In this document: positions 1 to 9,319 of the stretch, one piece after another
How positions within the stretch are numbered: position 1 is the first letter of the stretch
Layout: each line of letters begins with the position of its first letter
Origin: DATMNR01 sp963702765
Lineage (GTDB): Bacteria; Chloroflexota; Ktedonobacteria; Ktedonobacterales; Ktedonobacteraceae
Length of the DNA stretch: 64,000 nt
Direction: 5' to 3'
Assembly (NCBI GenBank): GCA_963702765.1
Contig: CAVPEB010000072.1
Coordinates: forward strand, 44,780-108,779
Program-made: the position numbers and the translations under genes
Notes under the pieces: model-generated
Seen by the model: the letters and a program-made list of their open reading frames with translations, nothing else
Told to the model about the DNA's origin: nothing
Databases searched by the model: none

Positions 1-1260
1 CGCAGCTACGGCGACAGCTGCCTCAACGAAAACGGCATAACACTCGACCTATCGCACCTGCAACGCTTCATCTCCTTCGACCAGGAAACAGGCCTCTTAC
101 GCTGCGAAGCTGGCGTCTCCCTGGCAGAAATCCTCGACATCTTCGTACCGCGCGGCTGGTTTCTACCAGTCACACCCGGCACCAAATTCGTATCTGTCGG
201 CGGAGCCATCGCCAACGACATACACGGCAAAAACCACCACCGCAGTGGCACATTTGGCTGCCACGTCACCCGCTTCGAACTCCTACGCTCGAACGGCCAG
301 CGACTCATCTGCTCGCCTGACCAGAATAGCGAACTTTTTCGCGCCACTATTGGGGGGTTAGGTCTCACAGGCATCATTCTCTGGGCCGAATTTCGACTCA
401 AACCCATCATCAATCCCTACATCGACATGGACCATATCCGCTTCTCCTCACTCGACGAATTCTTTGAAATCTCAGCCGCATCAGACAAGGACTTTGAATA
501 CACCATGTCCTGGGTGGACCTCTTCATCGGCGGCCAAAACCTCTGTCGAGGCATCTTTATGCGTGGCAACCACAACCAATCACAAGCGCTTGCTTCCAAA
601 CCCGTCAAAAAACGCTTGCCGCTTGTCTTACCATTCAACCTGCCCTCCTTCACGCTCAACACGCTAACCGTAAAAGCTTTTAACGAACTCTACTACCACG
701 CCCAGACGCGCAAAACAGTCCATAAAACAATCCCCTATGATCCATTCTTCTACCCCCTTGACTCCATCCATAACTGGTACCGCATGTACGGCAAGCGCGG
801 CTTCCTGCAATACCAGTTCGTCGTCCCCTTTGACAATGCCCGCGCAGCCATGAGAGAAATTCTCGGGCGCATTCGACAGGCAGGCGAAGGCTCGTTCCTT
901 ACAGTTCTGAAAACATTTGGCGACATCCCATCGCCTGGCATGCTCTCTTTTCCACGGCCCGGCCTGACTCTCGCGCTTGACTTTGCCTACGGTGGCCAGA
1001 AAACCCTGCAATTCCTCAACGAACTCGACAACATCGTCATACAATCTGGTGGAGCGCTGTATCCCGCCAAAGACGCCCGCATGAGCGCCCAAAGCTTCCA
1101 AACCTTCTACCCACAATGGAAACAATTTGCCCAACACATCGACCCCCACTTCTCCTCCAGCTTCTGGCGCCGAGTCACAGGGGAGAGTGCAGAAGGCGAA
1201 CCAAAGGGGAGTGCAGAGGGGCATCGCCCCTCTGCCGGGGTGTGGGGTGTCCCCACATAA
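1..1260 (+). CDS. dprE1: DprE1-like FAD-dependent oxidoreductase, 5'-truncated by the window edge
   Basis: The reading frame is open from base 1 and enters at GRSYGDS, part of the FAD-binding (VAO/PCMH-type) domain, so roughly 55-60 N-terminal residues are missing. It matches mycobacterial decaprenylphosphoryl-ribose 2'-oxidase along its length: PGTKFVSVGGAIANDIHGKNHH (flavin site; the His equivalent to H132), YPLDSIHNWYRMYG, GFLQYQFV and YPAKDAR (Lys equivalent to K418). The position of the benzothiazinone-target Cys387 appears to be Ala (GLTLALDF). Known role: first half of the epimerisation of polyprenyl-phospho-ribose to arabinose. The SDR partner follows 61 bp downstream, as in dprE1-dprE2. 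The family normally ends near the SSFWRR stretch; the last ~25 residues here are read from a dispersed hairpin repeat, so the native stop has been lost. Substrate in this organism is inferred. Confidence 0.85.
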   Translation, partial: RSYGDSCLNENGITLDLSHLQRFISFDQETGLLRCEAGVSLAEILDIFVPRGWFLPVTPGTKFVSVGGAIANDIHGKNHHRSGTFGCHVTRFELLRSNGQRLICSPDQNSELFRATIGGLGLTGIILWAEFRLKPIINPYIDMDHIRFSSLDEFFEISAASDKDFEYTMSWVDLFIGGQNLCRGIFMRGNHNQSQALASKPVKKRLPLVLPFNLPSFTLNTLTVKAFNELYYHAQTRKTVHKTIPYDPFFYPLDSIHNWYRMYGKRGFLQYQFVVPFDNARAAMREILGRIRQAGEGSFLTVLKTFGDIPSPGMLSFPRPGLTLALDFAYGGQKTLQFLNELDNIVIQSGGALYPAKDARMSAQSFQTFYPQWKQFAQHIDPHFSSSFWRRVTGESAEGEPKGSAEGHRPSAGVWGVPT

Positions 1261-1292
1261 GCTTTTTTTCTTTATAATGCCGCCGCAGGCGG
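1185..1292. repeat. Paired-hairpin dispersed repeat, copy 1
   Basis: Two adjacent hairpins: one built on AGGGGCATCGCCCCT with a GGGGTGTGGGGTGTCCCC tail, the other on GCCGCCGCAGGCGGC. The same arrangement recurs in inverted orientation at 58439-58528 (GGGGTGCGGGGTGTCCCC and GCCGCCTTCGGCGGC). The element begins inside the 3' end of the dprE1-like gene and supplies its stop codon. Confidence 0.7.
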
Positions 1293-1321
1293 CCAGAATC
1301 AATAATTGATAGGACGCAATC

Positions 1322-2065
1322 ATGAAAACCCAAAAAATACTGATCATAGGAGCCACCTCCTCCATCGCATACGAAACAGCAAAACACTTCGCCAAAAACC
1401 ACGCCCACCTCTACCTCGTCGCCCGCAACCCAGAAAAACTCCAGACCATCAAAAACGACCTCCAGGTGCGAGGCGCCACACGCGTAGAAACCCACCAGCT
1501 TGACCTCAACAACCTCGACCAGCACCAGCAACTCATCCAAACTGCCATCGAAACCCTCGATGGCCTCGATACCGTCCTCATCTCCCACGGCACCCTCGGA
1601 GACCAACAACTCTGCCAGCAAAGCGTCACCAAAACCATCGAAGAACTCACCACCAACTTCACCAGCGTCATCTCCCTACTGACCATCCTCGCCAACTTTT
1701 TCGAACAACAGCGCTACGGCTGCATAGCCGTCGTCACATCCGTAGCTGGCGACCGGGGCCGTCCCAGTAACTACGTCTACGGAACCTCCAAAGGAGCAGT
1801 CACCATCTTCCTTCAAGGCCTGCGCAGCCGCCTCTCCAAAAGCGGCGTAACCGTCCTGACCATCAAACCAGGACTCGTCGACACCCCCATGACAGCCAAA
1901 CTCAAGAAAGGCCCGCTCTTTGCCCAACCCGGCACAGTCGGCAAAGGTATCTACAAAGCCATCAACAAACGCAAAAACGTCGTCTACCTCCCCTGGTTCT
2001 GGCGCCCAATCATGCTCATCGTCAAAAGCATACCTGAACCACTCTTCAAACGGCTATCTTTATAA
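1322..2065 (+). CDS. dprE2: Short-chain dehydrogenase/reductase, DprE2-like
   Basis: A 247-residue classical SDR. The N-terminal nucleotide-binding motif is GATSSIA (residues 10-16), the Ser of the catalytic set lies in VVTSVAGDRGRPS, and the YVYGTSK active-site Tyr/Lys follows around residue 157. In mycobacteria DprE2 is the NADH-dependent ketoreductase that finishes the ribose-to-arabinose epimerisation started by DprE1; the adjacent DprE1-like gene makes the same role the best guess here. An AGGAC ribosome binding site sits about 7 bases before the ATG. The C-terminus has a hydrophobic, basic segment (PWFWRPIMLIVKSIPEPLFK) suggesting membrane association. The alternative is a generic SDR of unknown substrate. 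Confidence 0.78.
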   Translation: MKTQKILIIGATSSIAYETAKHFAKNHAHLYLVARNPEKLQTIKNDLQVRGATRVETHQLDLNNLDQHQQLIQTAIETLDGLDTVLISHGTLGDQQLCQQSVTKTIEELTTNFTSVISLLTILANFFEQQRYGCIAVVTSVAGDRGRPSNYVYGTSKGAVTIFLQGLRSRLSKSGVTVLTIKPGLVDTPMTAKLKKGPLFAQPGTVGKGIYKAINKRKNVVYLPWFWRPIMLIVKSIPEPLFKRLSL

Positions 2066-2253
2066 TCAGATGAATTACACTCCCAAAAAAAACACCTTCT
2101 CGACGTATATACTATAGTTCGTTCTTTCGATGCATAGAAGTTGATGTATATTCGCATGATCTTTTGCAGTAGATTTCTGTATCCTGAGAAATTCTTCTGA
2201 TAGAAGTAAAAAATCTTCATCAGCCTGGAACGGAAAATGAGGATAGGCAAACA

Positions 2254-3678
2254 ATGAGTGCTACAGTTCAGGGTGACAATAAGATAAGCGCTCCTGGAGC
2301 ATCCTTTTCTAATTCTAAAACCGTGCCAGGCCGTACATCTATAGTATCCCGTCAAGGGATGATATTTATTGCTAAAGCATATGGCAGTTCATTAGTAATC
2401 ACAAGCGTTGCTTTTCCCATTTTTGCTATAAGCGCAACCGTCTGTTTCTATCTGGCTCCGCCGGTAGCCTTCCAAATGATTCCAAAAACTTCCAATTGGT
2501 ATGCTCCCGTGTATGGCTTTGTTGCTGCGTGTATCATCTGTCTCATTTTTGCTGCCTTTCGCTCCCGTTTTTCCACTGTTAGCGGAGCTAATATGTACAT
2601 TTACCAGGAACTTATGAATCGGTATCACGATCTGTTAGCGCGTTTAGATCAAGCACAGATTGACAAAAATGCTCAAAAAAATCAGCTTCCTGCCTATTAT
2701 TTAAAAGCTTTGAATATTGCCCAAAAAAACTTTGACAAGCTCCGTGACATACTTTTCCATGATCGAGCTGGCATTGAATGGACATTAGGAACAGGATACG
2801 TTAACGCATGGCATCTCGTTCATCGCGCACAGGAGGCGCTTGTCAGCGTCGAAACAATCTCAGAAGTCATTGGTGAAGTTGTTCACGACGTTAGAGCTAT
2901 CCAGAAATCCACCATCTCTGATAGCAAGGACTTGATCAGGAAAATGCTTCAAGCGGTAAAGGACCTTCGACCCGAGGCAATGGTCTATTTCGACGAATTA
3001 TGGGCAGATAAATACTATGCGGATATATTTCTCCCTCATTCAAACATAGATCTCGCGGATTTAAATCCGGTGGAAGAATCTTCAGGTCAAACAAATCAGA
3101 CAGAAGAGCTTGCTCGTGAAACCATAAAACAGGTAAAGCATGCACTCAATATATATCAAGATAGTTTGCGGCGTACACTCGTGCGTGGTCGCAATATCAT
3201 TTATATAGCCATAGCTATGACAGCATTTATCACTTATGTTCTTTTATGTGCTGTAATTCTGTGGAGGTCAGACCCGCTTTCCATTGGGTCAGTAACGGTA
3301 TATTACATGATTGGCGCCATCACAGGTCTTTTTGTGCGATTTTACAACGAGGCAAACAGCAAGAATGATGATGCTCCACCCGACGATTATGGACTGCTTA
3401 TCTCACGCCTGATCGCAACACCATTACTCTCTGGTCTTGCTGCTGTTGGAGGCGTACTTGTAACAGCTACACTCCCACTTTTAAGCGGACAGGGTGGAAA
3501 GGATACTCCCGAGCTTAACACCATTTTGAATGGCACAGTTTCCCTGGAATTCTTGATTGCTGCCGCCATTTTTGGTTATGCGCCAAATCTGATCGTCGCT
3601 AACTTGCAGCAGAGGGCGAGTAAATACTCCACCGATTTGCAGAGCAGCAAAGGTGAAGTGAGCAGTAAGGATGAATAG
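2254..3678 (+). CDS. Uncharacterised multi-pass membrane protein
   Basis: A 474-residue protein that I do not recognise. It has a soluble N-terminus (~45 residues), two hydrophobic segments at roughly 46-70 and 84-103, a long charged and partly helical central region (about 110-310), then a second membrane block of about four helices (about 315-460) and a charged C-terminus ending in DE. The topology places the 200-residue central domain on one face of the membrane. A GAGGAT ribosome binding site lies about 10 bases before the ATG. It does not overlap its neighbours and is probably a single-gene unit. AT-richer codon use than the preceding dprE genes suggests a different history. Confidence 0.75.
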   Translation: MSATVQGDNKISAPGASFSNSKTVPGRTSIVSRQGMIFIAKAYGSSLVITSVAFPIFAISATVCFYLAPPVAFQMIPKTSNWYAPVYGFVAACIICLIFAAFRSRFSTVSGANMYIYQELMNRYHDLLARLDQAQIDKNAQKNQLPAYYLKALNIAQKNFDKLRDILFHDRAGIEWTLGTGYVNAWHLVHRAQEALVSVETISEVIGEVVHDVRAIQKSTISDSKDLIRKMLQAVKDLRPEAMVYFDELWADKYYADIFLPHSNIDLADLNPVEESSGQTNQTEELARETIKQVKHALNIYQDSLRRTLVRGRNIIYIAIAMTAFITYVLLCAVILWRSDPLSIGSVTVYYMIGAITGLFVRFYNEANSKNDDAPPDDYGLLISRLIATPLLSGLAAVGGVLVTATLPLLSGQGGKDTPELNTILNGTVSLEFLIAAAIFGYAPNLIVANLQQRASKYSTDLQSSKGEVSSKDE

Positions 3679-3855
3679 CATTTCTTTGCTTCACTCGAAA
3701 ATCCCCCTCTTTTATCGCACAGTGTTGGGTGTCCTCCCTTAGTCAAACGTTCTATAAAATTCTCCTTTCCCATAATGATCTAACTTCACCTCTTTCACGT
3801 AAATAGCAATAATGTAACGTGCAGACATCCTATCAAGAAAGGAACAGCAAGCATT

Positions 3856-4692
3856 ATGGACACATCAACCCGTTTAACCACCCTTGAACGCTGGCTAGTC
3901 GTAATCCTTATAGCAGCAGCCGTTGTCTTTGGACTCCTACCACTCTTAGCGCCAGTGCAGTTCGCAACATTGTCAGGGTATCCAGGCAACGACCCGTTCA
4001 TCTACAGGCTCGCAGGAGCTGCAACTTTTGGTTACGCCGTAGGCCTGACGCTCGGGCTTCGACAGGGGACATGGGCCGCTGTCAAACTGGCAGTTATAGC
4101 AGTTCTCACATTTAATCTTGCTTCAATCTACACCTGTGGTGCGGAAATCATCCATCCCAATACAGCGGGTGGGACAAGACCCGTCGTATACCTGATCTTT
4201 ATCACATCTATCGCATTTGTAGCTATTACTGCATTCATGCTCTATCGACATCGCCAGGATGCGAAAATGGCGCCTGATATTGCTTCCTGGATCGTCCCAT
4301 TTATTGTGCTTGGAATCATCATGTCGGCCATTTTTGGTCTCGTGCCATTGTTCTATCCACAATTCAACCATCTCTTCGGCTTCAAAGTTACAGACATCTT
4401 TCTCTATGGTCAGGCAGGAGCCGCAACATTGGGATATGCCGTGATGGGCATCTTTGTGCTGCTATCTCGCAACTGGCAAGAGATACGCAACCCTGTGGTC
4501 ATGGGAGCTATCTTCAACGGCCTGGCTTTTCTCGCTAGCCTTGCAACCATCGCCCTTGGCGAATCCCTCGTGCTGCCCGTTCTAATAGCCGTTGCCTCTC
4601 TCGCCGTAACCGTAGTAAGTATTATTGCCCTGCGAACAAGCGGAGGCACCTCCTCTTCAGCAGCACTTGCCACACCCGTAGCGCGATCCTGA
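3856..4692 (+). CDS. Membrane protein with an internal duplication
   Basis: A 278-residue, almost entirely hydrophobic protein with about eight predicted transmembrane helices. It is made of two homologous halves: FGLLPLLAPVQF...DPFIYRLAGAATFGYAVGL near residues 22-70 corresponds to FGLVPLFYPQF...DIFLYGQAGAATLGYAVMGI near residues 158-203. Each half has four helices with the conserved phrase AGAAT(F/L)GYAV. Function unknown; no transporter or enzyme signature is visible. AAAGGA lies 13 bases before the ATG. A strong palindrome 36 bp downstream probably ends transcription. Confidence 0.72.
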   Translation: MDTSTRLTTLERWLVVILIAAAVVFGLLPLLAPVQFATLSGYPGNDPFIYRLAGAATFGYAVGLTLGLRQGTWAAVKLAVIAVLTFNLASIYTCGAEIIHPNTAGGTRPVVYLIFITSIAFVAITAFMLYRHRQDAKMAPDIASWIVPFIVLGIIMSAIFGLVPLFYPQFNHLFGFKVTDIFLYGQAGAATLGYAVMGIFVLLSRNWQEIRNPVVMGAIFNGLAFLASLATIALGESLVLPVLIAVASLAVTVVSIIALRTSGGTSSSAALATPVARS

Positions 4693-4727
4693 AACCCAAA
4701 ATACTCAAATCTCCTCATACATACCAT

Positions 4728-4752
4728 TTGGGAGGCCTTCAAGGCCTCCCAA
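4728..4752. terminator. Perfect palindrome, candidate terminator
   Basis: The 12-base arm TTGGGAGGCCTT and its exact complement are separated by a single C. It lies just after the membrane-protein gene. No clear T-run follows, so it could be a repeat unit rather than a true intrinsic terminator. Confidence 0.5.
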
Positions 4753-4762
4753 TCGACAATTC

Positions 4763-4797
4763 CGTAGGGGCGAGGGCGGCTGGGTGGTTGGGTGGTG
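4763..4797. repeat. GA-rich dispersed repeat, copy 1
   Basis: Reads CGTAGGGGCGAGGGCGG followed by GGGTGGTTGGGTGG. A near-identical copy occurs at 9474-9509. Both lie next to transposase remnants, and an AGACAATTCC/CGACAATTCC phrase is close to both. Confidence 0.6.
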
Positions 4798-4899
4798 TGC
4801 CTTTAGACTTTGCTGGAGAATGCGAGACATACTGCAAACCCGCGCGAGGGCACCTGCAAGGGGATGCCCAATTGGTATCAAGTCAAGCAGCCACAATCC

Positions 4900-6576
4900 C
4901 CCCCCAGGGCGACCGCTGACACTTACCAGCTATTACGGGTAGAAGCGGTAGAAGAGTATGGGGTTGTCTGAGCGGGGTAGCCCTCTCGTGTAAAGAAGAG
5001 GAGGACACACACAGCAAAGGAGAAATCAATGGATGGAAGCAGCCTCACCGATCCGCTGGTATGGGCTCAGGAAACGTTCGGAGCGGCCGAGCTAGGCGAT
5101 CGACGACGAACCAGGCGCTTGGTGCGCGTGGTGGCCGAGATGGCCGCTGATCCACAAGGCAGCTTGCCCCGAGAGATGAGCGGAAACTGGGCCGATCTCA
5201 AGGCGGCCTACCGTTTGGTGCGAGCCGATGGAGTGAGCATGAAGCAATCAGTCGCCCAGTCTGGCAGCAAACACGTCAGCAGGTCGAGCAAGAGCCAGGG
5301 GTCATGCTCATCGTGCATGATGATACGCAGTTGGATTATGGCTATCGTCCAGCCATCAGTGGTTTAGGGCCTATTGGCAATGGCAGCCATCGCGGCTTCT
5401 TCGTGCATACGGTGCTGGCGGTACGCCCGAGAGGCAGCGGTGAGCGCGTGCTCGGACTACTGCATCAAGAAGCCTGGGTGCGCCATCCCCGCTCCTCGCC
5501 AGGCCGATGGCCGCAAAGAGAGCAGCCGACAGCGACGAGAGCGGCCACGGGAAAGCGAGGTGTGGACGCGAGCGGTGGAGCAGGTGGGTTCGCCTCCGGC
5601 GGGAGAGGTGTGGATCCATGTGGCAGACTGGTATGCCGATATGTTTGCCTTTTTGCAGCGCTGTCGCCAGATGGGAACCTTCTTCCTGGTGCGAGCAGCC
5701 CAGAATTGACGGGACCTCAGTGAGGAGCAGCAGGCCGAGCCCGAACTGGATCATCTGCTCGACCTGGGCCACATCCTGGCCAGCCCAGGCGCACGGCAGC
5801 ATCGAAGTGCCCAGTGAGCATGAACGGCGGGCAAGAACCGCACAGGTGCAGCTCAGTTGGGGATGCATGCACTGCCCCCCCCTTAGAAAGACACGGACGC
5901 TGGAAGTGCTTCCCTTCGGATCTTTGTGGTGCGGGTGTGGGAGCCGGAGCCACCTGGCAAGGAGGAAGCCCAGCGAGAGTTTGTGCCCAGCCAGAAACAT
6001 CGGTCCACAGGCGCCAGGAGCCGCAGAGCGAGGAAGTGGAAGCCTTGGAATGGATCCTGCTGAGTGCTCTGCCGGTAGAGAGCGCCGAGCAGGCCTGGCA
6101 AGCCGTACGCCATTACAGTTCGAGGTGGCCGATTGAGGATTTCCATCGTGGAGTGAAAACGGGGTGCAGCTTGGAGCAGCGCCATCTGCAGGAGCAAGGC
6201 AGTTTGGAGAATTCTGCTGGCTATCGTCTCTCCCATAGCCGTGCGCTTGCTGCAGTTGCGCAACCTGTGTCGAGAAGAACCCGAGCAGCCAGCCATGGTG
6301 TGGGTCGAGCCAGAGGAGGTGCAGGTGATCGCCTCACAGCAAGGCGTGGCGGTCGAGCAGCTGACCATCGAGCAGTTCGTCTTCAGTGTGGCGCAACTGG
6401 AAGGATTCCTGCGACGTGCCTCCGATGGGCCACCTGGCTGGCAAACGCTTTGGCAGGGCTGGCTGCGCTTGCGGTGGTTTGTCGCTGGCATGCGTTTTGC
6501 TGCTGATGCTCGTCTCGACCAGTATGCCCGTTCTCCCTGAACTTCTAGGTAAGTGTCATGCGGTCGCCCTGGGGTG
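4900..6576 (+). mobile_element. Dead IS4-type insertion sequence with inverted ends
   Basis: The left end around 4902-4927 (CCCCAGGGCGACCGC then TGACACTTACC) is matched by the inverted right end around 6548-6574 (CCCCAGGGCGACCGCA then TGACACTTACC), 26 of 27 positions with one indel. The enclosed 1.7 kb holds a single transposase remnant. Exact outer boundaries are uncertain because both ends run into G/C tracts; I could not see a convincing target-site duplication. Confidence 0.75.
5029..6540 (+). pseudogene. IS4-family (Tn5-like) transposase, multiply frameshifted
   Basis: The N-terminus is in frame from an ATG preceded by AAAGGAG and shows the Tn5-type DNA-binding signature WAQETFGAAELGDRRRTRRL and NWADLKAAYRLV. 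After about residue 85 the homology jumps frame: VHDDTQLDYGYRPAISGLG and SHRGFFVHTVLAV are in another frame, the catalytic-core region YSSRWPIEDFHRGVKTGC in a third, and the C-terminus (from about 6241) in yet another, ending at 6540. At least four frame changes mean no functional transposase is made. Family knowledge: DDE cut-and-paste transposase. Confidence 0.85.
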
Positions 6577-6845
6577 GGGCGCTTCCCCGTACTGCACGAA
6601 AGACACTGCTCAGCCTGCTGAGAGGAGAAAATACTCTCAAATCTCATCAGGTAAAAGGCACATGTAGATACCCTCGCTAACCCAACCCCAAATTTCGTGA
6701 CAAACCTGAGACAAAGAACCCCCGTCATGTGACTTTCCCGTGAGAGTAACCTGCCATACTAGTAATGTCGAAAGATGTGAGCAATCACTAATCAGTTACC
6801 GTGTATGTATGAGTAAGTAAAAATACATGAAAAGAGGTGTGCAAC
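6577..6845. other. Intergenic region between IS remnant and membrane gene
   Basis: No coding potential seen. An A/T-rich stretch with a possible promoter lies at about 6780-6830; GAGGTG at 6833-6838 is the ribosome binding site of the next gene. Confidence 0.5.
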
Positions 6846-7319
6846 ATGACAAAACGCACAATCACCATTACCTGGCTAGTAGGTATAGGCGTTATGATTG
6901 GTGGCGGGCTATTAGCCCTCTTCACTGGTCTGGCTCTCGCGTCCCATATCGGGGCGTATACGAACAACTTTCAGCCGGGCGTAACCTATGTCCCCGATAG
7001 CACCTTCTGGGGATTGGTCAGCTTCGTCATACTGGGTGGCATCGCTGTCTTGGGCGGTATCGTCACCCAATTTGTTGCCTGGATTGGAGCCGTGATCAAC
7101 ACCAATCGGCTTGCGGACAGGACGTGGTTCAATGTCCTACTTTGGTGTGGAGTTGCAGGGATCGTACTAAACTTCATTGGTGGCTTTGGTGCCCTGCTCG
7201 GATGGGTCTTGATGATAGTTTACCTGGTCGGTGGACCTGACGGCATGGCAGCAGAGCCGATGACGCTGAGACCAACAGCACCAGTCGAGCCACCAAGAAC
7301 GCTTGCACCTACTGGCTAA
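6846..7319 (+). CDS. Small four-helix membrane protein
   Basis: 157 residues. I place the start at the ATG at 6846 (MTKRTITITW) because GAGGTG lies 7 bases upstream; an ATG 9 bases earlier overlaps that site. Four hydrophobic segments are visible (about 6-32, 53-85, 95-115 and 117-130) with a polar proline-rich tail (PTAPVEPPRTLAPTG). No family recognised. The arrangement resembles small DUF4064-like membrane proteins, but this is only a resemblance of topology. Confidence 0.7.
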   Translation: MTKRTITITWLVGIGVMIGGGLLALFTGLALASHIGAYTNNFQPGVTYVPDSTFWGLVSFVILGGIAVLGGIVTQFVAWIGAVINTNRLADRTWFNVLLWCGVAGIVLNFIGGFGALLGWVLMIVYLVGGPDGMAAEPMTLRPTAPVEPPRTLAPTG

Positions 7320-7466
7320 ATTGTAGGGGCAACCCTTGCGGTCGTCATGGAAGCGTCAAAGCCACAACCCCCAGGGGACGCAAGGTCCCATCCCCCTCCT
7401 CACACACCGCCCTTACAAAGACTACGAAGCGGGAATTGTTGGGCGCACCCTTGCGGTCGCCCTTGG
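7318..7466. repeat. Two copies of the GTAGGGGCAACCCTTGCGG repeat
   Basis: One unit starts at 7320 (TGTAGGGGCAACCCTTGCGG) and a related one at 7437 (GGGCGCACCCTTGCGGTCGCC). They belong to the same imperfect-palindrome family found at 28404, 29716, 31989, 33070 and 33113. Nothing else is seen between the flanking genes. Confidence 0.6.
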
Positions 7467-7519
7467 GGAAGGGAGGGCTTTTACGTCTATGGGTTTCCCT
7501 TCTTCTTACCCCAAAACCC

Positions 7520-9202
7520 TCAATGCCCCTTCGCGTGAACCTGCTCAATCATTTTCAATAACATCCCCGGTTTTACTATCTCATACCCACTTCCAAGTTG
7601 CTGTATCACCTGCTTGATATCAGACGGACCCATTTTCCAGGCCAACAAATAAACATTCAAAAAGAGCGGGCGCTGCTTCAAGATGAGCGTTGAGCTCTTC
7701 ACCAGGTTAACCGTTGTTTGAACGCTATCGGCAAGGCCAAGATTATAATAGATTGGCAAACCGCCACTGCCATACGTCAAACCGGGTATCTTGACCCCCG
7801 CGCCACTCAAAATACCGTCGAAGCCAGCAGATGCGAGAGCCTGTGTATACAACGTTTGGAGCGCAGCATTAGAAAATAACTGGCTACCCCTCAAACCAGG
7901 GATTGATGCTTCAAGAGCCGGTATGACTTGCTGTAAGATATCAACAAGCGAAGCAGGAGAAGTCAGGCTCACCAGCGATGAAACAGCTTGCCGCAAGAGA
8001 TCGAGCAGAGATAGTTCATTTGTGCCATCATCACTCACATCTAACACTTCCAGCGTTGTCAAATTCATACTTCTCATCATCTGCGCCGTTCGTTGCAAGA
8101 AAGACGAGAATTGCTGTTGCGGCCATTGCGAAGGATACATATATCCCGCTCCGCTCGGACCTGCGAGCAATTCATCTTGTGCTGTCGCCGTCCGTGCGTA
8201 ATACGCGGCCATTGCTGGTGCAGCTTGCGACAACACTGGCGAGATTGTCCAGCCAAGTGGAAACGAACCGCGAGCCGCATCCTGCCACAGATGCAACATG
8301 CGGTGCTGTATAAACTGGAGGTTATCGCCATCGCTTATGGTGAAAGAAACATACACTCTGGAAGAATTTATTGACCCTACAGGCCCAATAGAATTTGACT
8401 GAGCAAGTGAGGTTGCATTCGGCACGCCAGTCCAGACCTCCAGGTTGGAGGATAAATCGGTAGCCAGAACAGGCAACGCAGCCTTCGAAGTCAGCTTAAC
8501 ACCGCTCGGCTCATCAATAAACCAGCCAAGGTGAACCGCTTCTGCTGGAAATGACGTGTAAATTTGCTCCATCAAGCTTTGTTCAGCAGAACTTGAATCA
8601 AGCCAGTACGCAAAAATGCGATTGGCGACCAGAAATGACCGTAATGCAGCAGTCGTTGTGGGATTAAGGCCCGCCACCGCGTGAGATGAGGCGCCATTGA
8701 GTAAATTTTGCCTTGCCCAATCATACGCTGCAGATCTGCTGCCCCAGTGCTGGCTGCGCAGATCGGTATGTACAGGCAAGTTGTACGGCTGCTGAAAATC
8801 TGCCGCCAGGTCTGGCGAAACAACAATGCAATCATATTGACCTGCCATCGTCGTAGCAATGTTAATGCTATCGACAAAGTTGGGATCATAGATAATCATA
8901 CCCTGAATAGAACTGCGGAAAGGAATCAGCATCCCCTCTAGCACATCATTACCGCTGGTAGGCGAATTCTCCTGCGGAATTCCGCCCAGCAATTCTTTCA
9001 GCCAGAATGCATCCTCATCTGTAATGATCTGATACACCCTTGGTTCCGGTCGATTGATGATCCCGGCCATCGTCGCAGCGCACAACTGTACGTCATTTGA
9101 AGCGCCACGCACATCATAAATAGTGAGTTGTTTAGGCATTTGAAACGCTGGTAAAAGTCTATCCGCCGACCAATTGATGCCTGCAATATCCATACTGCTC
9201 AT
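7520..9202 (-). CDS. GxGYxYP-domain protein (putative glycoside hydrolase)
   Basis: 560 residues. The family signature is visible as GPSGAGYMYPSQWP near residues 348-361, preceded by FTISDGDNLQFIQHRM (around 290), which carries the acidic residues typical of the GxGYxYP family. The N-terminus LTIYDVRGA and AATMAGIINRPEPRVYQI matches the N-terminal domain that accompanies it. These proteins are predicted carbohydrate-active enzymes. No signal peptide is evident, so the location is unclear. AAGGAGG lies 5 bases before the ATG. The gene stands alone, with no polysaccharide genes around it. Confidence 0.8.
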   Translation of the reverse strand: MSSMDIAGINWSADRLLPAFQMPKQLTIYDVRGASNDVQLCAATMAGIINRPEPRVYQIITDEDAFWLKELLGGIPQENSPTSGNDVLEGMLIPFRSSIQGMIIYDPNFVDSINIATTMAGQYDCIVVSPDLAADFQQPYNLPVHTDLRSQHWGSRSAAYDWARQNLLNGASSHAVAGLNPTTTAALRSFLVANRIFAYWLDSSSAEQSLMEQIYTSFPAEAVHLGWFIDEPSGVKLTSKAALPVLATDLSSNLEVWTGVPNATSLAQSNSIGPVGSINSSRVYVSFTISDGDNLQFIQHRMLHLWQDAARGSFPLGWTISPVLSQAAPAMAAYYARTATAQDELLAGPSGAGYMYPSQWPQQQFSSFLQRTAQMMRSMNLTTLEVLDVSDDGTNELSLLDLLRQAVSSLVSLTSPASLVDILQQVIPALEASIPGLRGSQLFSNAALQTLYTQALASAGFDGILSGAGVKIPGLTYGSGGLPIYYNLGLADSVQTTVNLVKSSTLILKQRPLFLNVYLLAWKMGPSDIKQVIQQLGSGYEIVKPGMLLKMIEQVHAKGH

Positions 9203-9319
9203 AAGCCCTCCTTTGCTCCACTCTCTTCTTCGTTATTCTGATCTGACTATACCAGAACCATTGTAGCACCAAATTGAGATAGAGCTATGTGGATAGACCT
9301 TCATGTTCACCCACATCGT

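Noticed and set aside
5371..6728. Long minus-strand ORFs within the IS4 remnant
   Set aside because: Antisense shadows of a GC-rich transposase relic whose homology is on the plus strand.
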